Assembly (NCBI GenBank): GCA_937146725.1
Contig: CAKZRU010000060.1
Coordinates: 62,001 to 126,000, forward strand
Direction of reading: 5' to 3'
Length of the DNA: 64,000 bases
Source of the DNA: an uncultured Myxococcales bacterium
Lineage (GTDB): Bacteria > Myxococcota_A > Bradymonadia > UBA7976 > VGTA01
The translations under genes and the position numbers were made by a program. A model generated the notes under the pieces. The model saw only the letters and a list, made by a program, of their open reading frames with translations, ran no database searches and was not told the origin of the DNA. Within the stretch, counting starts at the first letter, position 1, and each line of letters starts with the position of its first letter. Of this stretch, positions 56,093-64,000 are shown piece by piece.

Positions 56093-56353
56093 TTAAAGTG
56101 CGTTTACTGCCTTGGTGAGTCGGCTAATCTTACGAGCAGCTTGATTGCGGTGAATTACACCTTTGGTCACTGAAGCATTAAGGGCGTTCACTGCTTTTGG
56201 AAGCGCTTCGCGAGCTGCTTCAGCATTACCACCGTCGATCGCAGCACGAACAGCTTTGATGTAAGTACGAGTGGTTGACATGATGTGACGATTGCGGAGA
56301 CGTCGTTTTTCATTTTGACGTACACGCTTTATGGCTGACTTATGATTTGGCAT
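56093..56353 (-). CDS. rpsT: 30S ribosomal protein S20
   Basis: This 86-residue basic protein starts with the S20 signature MPNHKSAIKRVRQNEKRRLR and continues with NRHIMSTTRTYIKAVRAAI and GVIHRNQAARKISRLTKAV. S20 binds 16S rRNA early in 30S assembly. Its length is normal. AGAGG lies eight bases before the ATG. It is a single gene with a ~240-bp upstream gap, as is usual for rpsT. In other bacteria S20 represses its own translation; a leader palindrome here (56387-56401) might take part in control. Confidence 0.98.
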   Translation of the reverse strand: MPNHKSAIKRVRQNEKRRLRNRHIMSTTRTYIKAVRAAIDGGNAEAAREALPKAVNALNASVTKGVIHRNQAARKISRLTKAVNAL

Positions 56354-56386
56354 AATAAAACCTCTGGCTAAAAGCCGACTGATAAA

Positions 56387-56401
56387 CTTTAATGATTAAA
56401 G
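56387..56401. promoter_or_regulatory. 15-bp perfect palindrome in the rpsT leader
   Basis: CTTTAAT-G-ATTAAAG lies 34 bp before the rpsT start. It could be an operator or a leader hairpin; the arms are AT-rich and the one-base centre makes an RNA hairpin less stable. Confidence 0.3.
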
Positions 56402-56595
56402 TAATTTGACGCGTTAAACCTACTTAGCGGTCAAGAGTTAGACAATGAGGAAACCCTCAAGAATCACCTAACTATCAAAAAAACAAAGGATTGCGCAAGT
56501 CGTTTGTTGAACAACTTTGGTAAATATTGGGTCTGTTTTATTGGTATAGTTGGTTTTGAAGTCTTAGATTTGAAGAAGTAATTACAGATAAAAGC

Positions 56596-58206
56596 TTATT
56601 GGATTTTAGTTCCCGAGAAATCACCCTGAAGGAAGCTATTGGAGTTAGGATCACCTTCCCAACGTCCGTTTTCAATTTCTTCAGCACCGGGCATACCATC
56701 TCGATTTACAAAATCTGCTCGTCCCTTCACTCGGAAGGTACTGACTTCAATTTGGCCAATCAGTCTACGGGTTAATTCATTACCCAAAGCTCTAATACCA
56801 TCACGACAAGCATTGGTCGCTAAACTACGTACGCCTCCGCCAATAAATGGAATACCGGCCACCAAACTGGCGGCTAAGTCGCCAAAACGATCGCAAGGTA
56901 CAATTCGAGCAATTAAGTCGCCAAAGGATCTTACTCCAGATCGTTGAGGTAAAATCACATTTTCCATAAGAGCAATCACCACCACACCAATGTTAAGATC
57001 TAAGTTATGTTCACCAATTTCGACTTCACTGACTAAAACATTAGGGTCAACAACAACACCGGTAAACTCACTTTGGCTGACAGATACACCCACCTCGGTA
57101 AGATTGACTATGTGTTCGCCGCAATTACCGCCACCAAAGGCCCCACAGTCATTGCCCGCCCAACGGAAAACAAGTTGTTCCCAAGTGTGCACTCCGGGGA
57201 TTTCACAATCTGGGCCTTGAATTTTACCAAGTTGCATGTTTGCTTTAATTTCAAGATTAGTGAGTAGGCCAGTGATATCCGCAATGGCATTAAGAGCGCC
57301 ACGACCCCATTCCGGAAGATTGGCACCTCGTAACAATGAGTTCACAACATCTCTCACGATTCCTCGAACGGCATCACCAATAAAACCACCGATACGGTCT
57401 CGAATCCAATCACCAACCAAGCCACCTGGATCGGTTAAAGCACGATTAATAAATTCGAGCGCATTGAAAACATCATTGCCAAGAAAGCGACCGAGTTCAT
57501 AGTAGTTTTCGATTTGATAATTTCCACTGAGATCAATGATTGAACAGCGCTGAGCCGGAGGAATCGTTCTGATATCACCTTCTTCAAAAATATTCTTTTG
57601 GATTACATTCACACGATACACCATTGTTGTGGTGTCATCTGCTTCCATAAAAAGCTTAAACCAAGTGGGTTCTGGACCGGCATTCACTTCAATAGCGGCT
57701 ACACCATATTGATCGGTTTCGGCAATCATTGCAGAAAGAGTAGAGCCGCGTGGGTCGCTGGCCTCTTCTTGAATCATTTGAAAAGAGACTCGAATGCCCG
57801 GCACAGGTGCACCTACCTGATTAACCGCACGAACACCCATGCGCTTAGACTCGTTGACGTAAACGTAATATTTACCACTGCCTTCTTGCGTTAAGAAGCT
57901 ACTTTCTTGTTCTTCAATGATGGAGTTATCAACATTGAGAAGATCTTCCGTAGTTGGCGCTTCACCATTCATTTCAACATATTCGTTATATGCTGAAGGA
58001 TCAGATGTCCAACAAGAACCATCTTCTCTAGTCAGTTCTGGTGGACATTCATCCATAGAACTTAAAGTCGTTGACTCCATTTCACTTGGATCTGCTTCGA
58101 TCACCATTGGATCGGCACAAGCAAGGGTGAGACTGAAAATGGATAAAGCAAAAAAGCTCGGTGATAATTTAAAACTTCTGAAAGAAGCTTGCTCAAAAAT
58201 GCGCAT
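56596..58206 (-). CDS. Lipoprotein with Ig-like domain, unknown function
   Basis: This 536-residue protein has a signal with lipobox SLTLAC (Cys ~30). A Ser/Glu/Asp-rich linker is followed by a beta-rich domain (~105-205) resembling bacterial Ig-like (Big_1) folds (VNQVGAPVPGIRVSFQMI, TDQYGVAAIEVNAGPE). A ~150-residue helical region is rich in Gly/Ile/Arg (VGDWIRDRIGGFIGDAVRGI), and the remaining mixed region contains several cysteines (NDCGAFGGGNCGEH). AAGG lies eight bases before the ATG. Between rpsT and the divergent grpE operon. Probably an envelope protein; no enzymatic motif is recognised. Confidence 0.8.
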   Translation of the reverse strand: MRIFEQASFRSFKLSPSFFALSIFSLTLACADPMVIEADPSEMESTTLSSMDECPPELTREDGSCWTSDPSAYNEYVEMNGEAPTTEDLLNVDNSIIEEQESSFLTQEGSGKYYVYVNESKRMGVRAVNQVGAPVPGIRVSFQMIQEEASDPRGSTLSAMIAETDQYGVAAIEVNAGPEPTWFKLFMEADDTTTMVYRVNVIQKNIFEEGDIRTIPPAQRCSIIDLSGNYQIENYYELGRFLGNDVFNALEFINRALTDPGGLVGDWIRDRIGGFIGDAVRGIVRDVVNSLLRGANLPEWGRGALNAIADITGLLTNLEIKANMQLGKIQGPDCEIPGVHTWEQLVFRWAGNDCGAFGGGNCGEHIVNLTEVGVSVSQSEFTGVVVDPNVLVSEVEIGEHNLDLNIGVVVIALMENVILPQRSGVRSFGDLIARIVPCDRFGDLAASLVAGIPFIGGGVRSLATNACRDGIRALGNELTRRLIGQIEVSTFRVKGRADFVNRDGMPGAEEIENGRWEGDPNSNSFLQGDFSGTKIQ

Positions 58207-58376
58207 AGCCGACGCCTTTCACGGACAGTTCGGGTGAGTTCACTAAATTGAACGAGTATAACAAATATCTTAGTGAGTATTACCATAACGTTTTATTAAG
58301 GTTTGCTTCAACTAAAGATTAAGCTTTGTTTTTTAAAAGTGTTTTTCGATTTCCAAAAACTTCATCAGCAGAGCGC

Positions 58377-58405
58377 TTGACAAGACCTAGCTTGGTGAAC
58401 ATATA
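58377..58405 (+). promoter_or_regulatory. Putative sigma-70-type promoter of grpE-dnaK-dnaJ
   Basis: A perfect TTGACA (58377-58382) is followed after 17 bases by CATATA (58400-58405), 63 bp before grpE. No heat-shock sigma-32 type -10 (CCCCAT) and no CIRCE-like dyad were noticed in the gap. Confidence 0.5.
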
Positions 58406-58468
58406 AACAGCGACCTAAATAATAAATCATCTTGCTTTCCTAACTTTTTAATTCTTGGAGGACTTAAA

Positions 58469-59104
58469 ATGTCAGAAGATCAGAACAAGCAAACCGATAA
58501 TAATGAAGCTTTAGAAGAAAATAACACGCCTCTATCTCCTGACTTGGAAGCAGCCTTGAGGGATGCAGAAGCCCATGCCGAGGGAATTGAGTCTAAAAAA
58601 ACAGAGTCTTCCAAGGCTCAAGGCAGTGATCAAGAATTAAAAAAGCTTCAAGAGGAATTAGAAGCAGCCAAAAAACTGAATAATGAAATGCGTGATGGAA
58701 TGATGCGAGCTCGAGCTGACTTGGAAAATGCTCGTCGTCGTTTTGAGCGCGAGCAAAAAGAGAGTCAACTCTATGCAGGGGAGAAGGTCTTAAAATCTTT
58801 GATTCCTATCGTCGATGACCTTGACCGAACCCTTGAAAATATTCCTGACGATTTGGGCGAGGATCACAGCTTAGTTGCTGGTGTAAACATGGTACATCGT
58901 AAGTTTTTACATGCACTAGAATCACAAGGCGCTACAAGCTTTCATCCACTGGGCGAGGCTTTTGACCCAACAAATCATGAGGCACTCATGGAAGCTCCGT
59001 CAGAAGATGTTGAGCCTGGTCATATTACACAAGTCTTTCAAAGAGGATGGACCTTGAATGAGCGACTTCTCAGACCGGCTAAGGTCATTATCGCCAAAGG
59101 ATAA
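58469..59104 (+). CDS. grpE: Nucleotide exchange factor GrpE
   Basis: This 211-residue co-chaperone triggers ADP release from DnaK. It has an acidic N-terminus, a coiled coil (~52-95: LKKLQEELEAAKKLNNEMRD then RARADLENARRRFEREQKES), a helical bundle with KVLKSLIPIVDDLDRTLENI, and a C-terminal beta-wing containing FDPTNHEALMEAPSEDVEPG and GWTLNERLLRPAKVIIAK. GGAGG lies eight bases before the ATG. It is the first gene of grpE-dnaK-dnaJ; hrcA, often found ahead of grpE, is absent here. A good promoter lies upstream. Confidence 0.97.
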   Translation: MSEDQNKQTDNNEALEENNTPLSPDLEAALRDAEAHAEGIESKKTESSKAQGSDQELKKLQEELEAAKKLNNEMRDGMMRARADLENARRRFEREQKESQLYAGEKVLKSLIPIVDDLDRTLENIPDDLGEDHSLVAGVNMVHRKFLHALESQGATSFHPLGEAFDPTNHEALMEAPSEDVEPGHITQVFQRGWTLNERLLRPAKVIIAKG

Positions 59105-59200
59105 AACTTGGGTCAATCAAAGTCATAGGTAGTCCTTGACTTCTGAGTTATATTTTACGAAAATCAGCTTTCTTATTTATGACTCGGGGAGAGGTATAAC

Positions 59201-61072
59201 ATGATCATTGGGATTGACCTTGGCACTACAAACTCCTGTGTTGCTTTTGTTGAAGGCGACGCTCCGGTTGTCATTCCCAATCAAGAGGGGAGCAGAACAA
59301 CCCCGTCAACGGTGGCCTACACTCAAGACGGCGAGCTGCTCGTTGGTCAAATTGCTAAGCGCCAAGCGATTACCAACCCCGAAAATACGGTTTTTGCGAC
59401 CAAGCGATTAATTGGTCGTAAGGTGGACAGTGAAGAAGTTCAAGCCTATATTTCACGTCTTCCTTACGAAATTACTTCGGCTGAGAATGGTGATACTAGA
59501 GTCAAAATGCAGGGCAAAGACTATAGCCCTGCACAATTATCTAGTTTTATTCTTAGCAAGATGAAAGAGATCGCCGAGGTTTATGTTGGAGAGGAAATCA
59601 CTGAAGCGGTGATTACAGTCCCTGCCTACTTTAATGACCTGCAAAGACAGGCAACCAAAGATGCGGGTCGAATCGCTGGTTTAGATGTATTAAGAATCAT
59701 CAACGAGCCCACCGCAGCGGCTCTAGCCTATGGACTCAATAAACAGCAGACCGAAAGAGTTGCAGTATATGATTTAGGTGGAGGTACCTTTGATATCTCG
59801 ATTCTTGAATTGTCAGACGGTGTTTTTGAAGTTCGCTCAACCAGTGGTGATACCTATCTGGGCGGTGAAGATTTTGATTTCTGTATCATCGATTATTTGT
59901 TAACCGACTTTTACGAGCAACATCAAATTGACCTTAGTACCGATAATATGGTGCTCCAACGTCTCAAAGAAGCAGCAGAAAAAGCCAAGCATGAACTCAG
60001 TTCTAGCTTGGAAACTGAAATTAATATCCCCTTTATCACCGCGGATGCTCAAGGTCCAAAGCACTTAAGTGTGCAACTGACCAGAGCCCATTTTGAAAGC
60101 ATGACTCAGCACTTGGTGGAGCGCTCGATTGTGCCCTGTCAAATTGCCTTAGAAGACGCGGGATTAACCATCAAAGACATCGATGCTGTCTTATTGGTCG
60201 GTGGTATGACACGTATGCCACGCGTGCAAGAACGAGTGGCAGGATTTTTTGGTAAGCAACCTACAAAAGGACTCAATCCTGATGAAGTTGTCGCTTTAGG
60301 CGCGGCCATTCAAGGTGGTGTCATTGATGGTTATGTAGATGATGTTGTCCTTCTTGACGTAACTCCACTTTCACTAGGCGTGGAAACTCAAGGTGGCGTC
60401 ATGACCAAGATTATTGAGAAAAACACCACGATTCCCTTTTCGGCAGCTAATATATTTAGTACAGCTGTGGATAATCAGCCTTTTGTAGCCATTCACGTAT
60501 TGCAGGGTGAACGTCCTCTTGCGGCTGACAATCGTTCTTTGGCTCGTTTTAACTTGCTTGGTATTCCACCAGCACCTCGTGGTGTTCCTGAGATTCAAGT
60601 GAGCTTTGAAATTGATGCCAATGGCATTCTTAGCGTTAATGCTACTGATTTGGGGACAGGACGCCAACAGCAAGTAGAAGTTCGGGCTTCGGGTGGACTC
60701 AGCGAGTTTGATATCCAACAAATGATTCAAGAAGCTGCCAGTCATCATGCGCAAGATGATTTACGTAAGCAACTTGTGGCGCTCAGAAATAAAGCAGAAG
60801 GTTTGATTTACTCAACAGAAAACTCACTTAGAGAATATGCTCAAGTTTTATCTCCACTCGATATCGAAGAAATACAACGTGATGTCGAGTTATTGAAAGA
60901 GAGCTTAGAGAGCCAAGATCCGGAAGAACTCGAGCTGGCTTCTCAAAACCTAGAGCAAAGTGCTTATCGTATTTCAGAGCTTATCTACCAACAAGCGCTT
61001 AGTGCGGGTGAGGAAAGTATATCGGAAGCGAGCATGTCAGAGCTTGATGTAAGCGGTATAGATGAAGGCTGA
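59201..61072 (+). CDS. dnaK: Chaperone protein DnaK (Hsp70)
   Basis: This 623-residue ATP-dependent chaperone has the ATPase signatures [29 protein letters not shown] and [17 protein letters not shown]. The linker/substrate-binding domain ([38 protein letters not shown]) and the C-terminal helical lid (~500-605) follow. The usual extreme EEV-type tail is absent; the protein ends in an acidic, Ser-rich stretch. GGGGAGAGG lies just upstream of the ATG. It is 96 bp after grpE and 140 bp before dnaJ, forming the standard folding machine with them. Confidence 0.99.
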   Translation: MIIGIDLGTTNSCVAFVEGDAPVVIPNQEGSRTTPSTVAYTQDGELLVGQIAKRQAITNPENTVFATKRLIGRKVDSEEVQAYISRLPYEITSAENGDTRVKMQGKDYSPAQLSSFILSKMKEIAEVYVGEEITEAVITVPAYFNDLQRQATKDAGRIAGLDVLRIINEPTAAALAYGLNKQQTERVAVYDLGGGTFDISILELSDGVFEVRSTSGDTYLGGEDFDFCIIDYLLTDFYEQHQIDLSTDNMVLQRLKEAAEKAKHELSSSLETEINIPFITADAQGPKHLSVQLTRAHFESMTQHLVERSIVPCQIALEDAGLTIKDIDAVLLVGGMTRMPRVQERVAGFFGKQPTKGLNPDEVVALGAAIQGGVIDGYVDDVVLLDVTPLSLGVETQGGVMTKIIEKNTTIPFSAANIFSTAVDNQPFVAIHVLQGERPLAADNRSLARFNLLGIPPAPRGVPEIQVSFEIDANGILSVNATDLGTGRQQQVEVRASGGLSEFDIQQMIQEAASHHAQDDLRKQLVALRNKAEGLIYSTENSLREYAQVLSPLDIEEIQRDVELLKESLESQDPEELELASQNLEQSAYRISELIYQQALSAGEESISEASMSELDVSGIDEG

Positions 61073-61212
61073 AAATTCAATAAACATAAGTACTTAATTT
61101 ACTTTGGGTTCTAGGTTGATATAACAAGTCTCGGAGTCTTTATATCGACAGCGGTTGCTTATTCACTTTAGGTGCCTATCTGTAGTAAGCATTGAGTCAA
61201 AGGAGGTCGATT

Positions 61213-62385
61213 ATGTCTAAATCTACTCATGCTAGTGATCAAGATTATTATGAAATCCTAAAAGTTGAGCGTTCCGCATCTGCTGATGAGATAAAAAAAA
61301 GCTTTAGAAAATTAGCACTTGCCTATCATCCCGATCGGAATGATGCACCAGAGGCAGAAGCTAAGTTTAAGCAAATTAATGAAGCTTATGCTATTTTATC
61401 AGACCCCGAAAAACGTAAACGTTATGATCGGTATGGACGAAGTGAAACCGCGAGTAATCCATTTCACGGCGGTGGGATGAATGCGAACGATCTTAAAGAT
61501 ATTTTTGGTGATGATCTCTTTCACAGTCTGTTTTCATCTTTATTTGGTGGACAAGGCCAACGCCGCTCACCCCCACCAAAAGATATTCAAACCAAGCTCA
61601 GCCTAAGTTTGGAAGAGGTTTTAAAAGGTGGAGAACATGAGGTATCTATACGCCGAGAAGGCTCATGTGAACCTTGCCAAGGCAGTGGTTATCGCAATGC
61701 TCAAGTCATTAAGTGTAGACGCTGCCATGGACAAGGGCAGGTCAGAATGAGTCGAGGCTTTTTAGCGATTGCTCAACCCTGTCCTGATTGCAGAGGAAGT
61801 GGTGCTGATCCGGGGGCCTCTTGTGCTTCCTGTGCAGGTTCTGGCCAAAGTAGTCAAGCGGTTAAAGTTAAAGTCAATGTTCCGGCGGGTGTGGACTCGG
61901 GTCATTCCTTACGGGTAAGAGGTGCAGGGCACAGAGCACCGGGCCACCCTCATCCAAGCGATGTGATTATTTTAGTAAATGTTAAAGAACATAGCCTGTT
62001 TGAACGCGATGGCGCAGACCTATATTACCAAGCTGAGGCACCCTTTGATGTATTAAGTTTGGGTGGGAAACTCAACGTGCCCTTATTAGGAGGGGGACAG
62101 GCACAGGTCAAAGTGCCCAAGGGCACTCAGTCCGGCAAAGCTTTGCGTCTTAAAAAAAAGGGGCTTCCCAAAATGAATCGCCAAGAGTTTGGAGACTTGT
62201 TTGTGTATGTGGAGGTCGAAGTCCCAAAAGCACTCACGGCGGCGGAGCGTGAGCTGCTCGTCGCTTGGAGATCGCTCAGAGAAGGTGAAGCCACAAGCCA
62301 AGCCAACAGTGATCAGTCTGTGCCTATGCATGACTCAAGTCTAGTCCAAGGTTTAAAGTCCGTATGGCAACGCTTTAAACAATGA
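61213..62385 (+). CDS. dnaJ: Chaperone protein DnaJ (Hsp40)
   Basis: This 390-residue protein stimulates DnaK ATPase. It has a J domain with LAYHPDRND (HPD), a short Gly/Phe region ([13 protein letters not shown]), and a zinc domain with all four CxxCxGxG units ([32 protein letters not shown]). Two substrate-binding beta domains complete it ([40 protein letters not shown]). The start is the ATG at 61213 with AAAGGAGG at a normal distance; an upstream in-frame TTG is not used. It is the last gene of the chaperone cluster and convergent with the MoxR gene. Confidence 0.97.
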   Translation: MSKSTHASDQDYYEILKVERSASADEIKKSFRKLALAYHPDRNDAPEAEAKFKQINEAYAILSDPEKRKRYDRYGRSETASNPFHGGGMNANDLKDIFGDDLFHSLFSSLFGGQGQRRSPPPKDIQTKLSLSLEEVLKGGEHEVSIRREGSCEPCQGSGYRNAQVIKCRRCHGQGQVRMSRGFLAIAQPCPDCRGSGADPGASCASCAGSGQSSQAVKVKVNVPAGVDSGHSLRVRGAGHRAPGHPHPSDVIILVNVKEHSLFERDGADLYYQAEAPFDVLSLGGKLNVPLLGGGQAQVKVPKGTQSGKALRLKKKGLPKMNRQEFGDLFVYVEVEVPKALTAAERELLVAWRSLREGEATSQANSDQSVPMHDSSLVQGLKSVWQRFKQ

Positions 62386-62454
62386 GGTAAGCATTTCACG
62401 ATTAATAAAGTCATTGCTTTGAATAGACCACCACTATTTTATATGGTTTTTAAG

Positions 62455-63432
62455 CTATCTTGGGAGTGTAAGAGACTGAGCTAACGTTTCCAAATACTGT
62501 ACCCTGGTTGCTCTAGAATTATCGCCTCGTTTAAACCAAATTCTATGCGCTAAGGTGGGGACAAGTAGGGTACTTATATCTTCAGGAATCACAAAGTTAC
62601 GTCCATACACTAGTGCACGTGCTTGGCATAATCTAACCCAACTTTGAACTGCTCGAGTACTTACACCAAGCTTAAGGTCTTCATTTTGGCGAGTATGATG
62701 CGCACACTCGATCATATAATCGATCAGCTCAGGACTGACTTCAACTTTAGAGCGATCATGAATGAGCTCTATCCAAGTATTAATGCTCTGACCAGATTCT
62801 GACCGCTCAGCGCTCATTTGAGTCTTGGGCCCGACAGAAGATGATTGTTTTGCATGCCTGAGCAACACTTGACGCTCATCTACTTGGCTTAAATACCCTA
62901 AGCTTATTGAAAGCGCAAAGCGATCAAGTTGGCTTTCTGGCAACATAAAGGTACCGGCAAAGGAATCGGGATTCTGAGTCGCAATGACCCAAAATGGACG
63001 GGAAAGCTTATGGCTAAGACGCTCAAGTGTAACCTGACCTTCTTCCATGGCCTCTAGTAAGCTTGATTGCGCTTTAGGGGTCGCTCTATTTAACTCATCA
63101 GCCAAAAGTACATGAGTAAATACCGGACCTTTTTGAAAGGAAAAGCTCTGCTCTCCCGGATGATAAATATTCACACCGGTTAAATCACTCGGAAGCAGGT
63201 CGGCTGTACATTGAACGCGTTGAAAATGACCCCCTAAAGCTTGTGCTAATGTGCGGGCTAAAGTCGTTTTCCCTACGCCGGGCACATCTTCGATGAGGAG
63301 ATGACCTTCAGCAATCGCAGCCAAGAGTGCAAGCTCTACTTGGGGCCCTTTTCCAAAAACCTGAGCCTCAACTTCATTTTTGAGATCTTGAATTATCTGT
63401 TTGCATCTTTGGCTCTCTGTTGTAGAGATCAT
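62455..63432 (-). CDS. MoxR-family AAA+ ATPase
   Basis: This 325-residue AAA+ protein has Walker A in EDVPGVGKTTLARTLAQAL, Walker B in HVLLADELNRATPKAQSSLL, sensor 1 ATQNPDSFAGTFMLPESQLD with the arginine-containing FALSISLGY, and the C-terminal lid with GVSTRAVQSWVRLCQARALV. MoxR ATPases act as chaperones for maturation of enzyme or envelope complexes, usually with DUF58/VWA partners encoded next to them. Here it stands alone between dnaJ (convergent) and topA (divergent). AAAGGAG precedes the ATG at 63432; an earlier in-frame Met-less start is not supported. Confidence 0.95.
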   Translation of the reverse strand: MISTTESQRCKQIIQDLKNEVEAQVFGKGPQVELALLAAIAEGHLLIEDVPGVGKTTLARTLAQALGGHFQRVQCTADLLPSDLTGVNIYHPGEQSFSFQKGPVFTHVLLADELNRATPKAQSSLLEAMEEGQVTLERLSHKLSRPFWVIATQNPDSFAGTFMLPESQLDRFALSISLGYLSQVDERQVLLRHAKQSSSVGPKTQMSAERSESGQSINTWIELIHDRSKVEVSPELIDYMIECAHHTRQNEDLKLGVSTRAVQSWVRLCQARALVYGRNFVIPEDISTLLVPTLAHRIWFKRGDNSRATRVQYLETLAQSLTLPR

Positions 63433-63634
63433 ATGTGCTCCTTTGTTAATGTGGAGTGATACCATATCAAACTATATAGATGAGTGATTGATAGAATTGT
63501 GCTTGTATTTTGATCTTAAAAGTACATTTTATCCACTTGAGAGTGTTTCATGATTGAAGATTCGATTAAAGATTCAGTCAAGTATGATCACGAACATTAA
63601 TAAAGCTCTCTCAAATGACCAAAAGGATATAGCC

Positions 63635-64000
63635 TTGAACGCAACACACGCCAAAGCTCTTGTAATTGTGGAATCTCCAACCAAAGCAAAGACGATTCGT
63701 AAGTTTTTAGGGGATCAGTATCGGGTGGAAGCTTCTATGGGTCATGTGCGTGACCTTCCTTCCTCAGCAAGTGAGATTCCAACGCAATTTAAAGGTAAAT
63801 CTTGGGCACGAATTGGCGTCAATGTAGATGATGGCTTTAAGCCTTTGTATGTAGTTCCCAAAGATAAAAAGACCCAGATTAAAGAGTTAAAAGACTTACT
63901 CAAAGGTGTGGAAGAACTATATATCGCTACCGATGAAGATCGCGAAGGAGAGTCGATCGGTTGGCACTTAATCGAAGTGCTTAAACCAAAAGTTCCGGTT
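63635..64000 (+). CDS. topA: DNA topoisomerase I, N-terminal part (runs off window)
   Basis: The first 122 codons of a type IA topoisomerase are visible. They contain the Toprim domain: [19 protein letters not shown] (catalytic Glu), [31 protein letters not shown], and the acidic triad [17 protein letters not shown]. It relaxes negative supercoils. The start is a TTG at 63635 with AAAAGGA seven bases upstream; an in-frame ATG at 63584 without a ribosome-binding site would add 17 residues. It is divergent from the MoxR gene. Confidence 0.95.
   Translation, partial: MNATHAKALVIVESPTKAKTIRKFLGDQYRVEASMGHVRDLPSSASEIPTQFKGKSWARIGVNVDDGFKPLYVVPKDKKTQIKELKDLLKGVEELYIATDEDREGESIGWHLIEVLKPKVPV

Overview
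The window looks like chromosomal DNA of a low-GC relative of the Myxococcota/Bradymonadia (former Deltaproteobacteria). This is inferred from gene content: an AgmX/PglI-type C-terminal domain behind a pseudokinase, PEGA/TPR and TSP3-repeat proteins, MopE-like D-N-D-C-D repeats, a SUMF1-type protein, many lipoproteins, and three proteins ending in a MYXO-CTERM-like tail (Cys, hydrophobic helix, Arg cluster). GC is roughly in the low forties by eye. I saw no rRNA, tRNA, CRISPR array, insertion sequence, integrase or prophage gene.

Layout. 1-8.1 kb: exported proteins on the minus strand (a PKD-repeat protein cut by the window edge, a TSP3/beta-propeller protein coupled to a PEGA/TPR protein). 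8.2-21 kb: an acyl-CoA dehydrogenase, recX-like and DUF2400 genes, ybeY, a shikimate-kinase-like gene that has lost its P-loop lysine, a coiled-coil protein, a barrel-like exported protein, a lipoprotein and an Fe-type alcohol dehydrogenase. 21-24 kb: hemL followed by an AtpZ-like gene and an AtpI-like membrane domain fused to an SRPBCC-like domain. 24-33 kb: a PQQ/Sel1-type lipoprotein, truC, a deaminase-fold protein, uvrB and hmgA. 33-37 kb: a TSP3/MopE surface protein and a SUMF1-like protein. 37-43 kb: one giant flagellin of about 1,795 residues with no other flagellar gene nearby. 43-45 kb: a MerR regulator, cysteine desulfurase and Nit-type amidase in one unit. 45-58 kb: lipoproteins, the AgmX-type protein and its small exported partner, an alpha-toroid/MopE protein, a second TSP3/MopE protein, and rpsT. 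58-64 kb: grpE-dnaK-dnaJ, a solitary MoxR ATPase and the start of topA.

How it fits together. Housekeeping genes (ybeY, hemL, uvrB, rpsT, grpE-dnaK-dnaJ, topA) are interspersed with a large set of exported, Cys-rich, probably calcium-binding envelope proteins. The most unusual items are the giant flagellin, the AtpI-SRPBCC fusion, the MerR/cysteine desulfurase/Nit unit, the three-copy MopE-type surface proteins with a shared tail, a structured intergenic element beside rpsT, and a recurring habit of short perfect tandem duplications, one of which multiplies a Shine-Dalgarno-plus-ATG unit at the start of truC.
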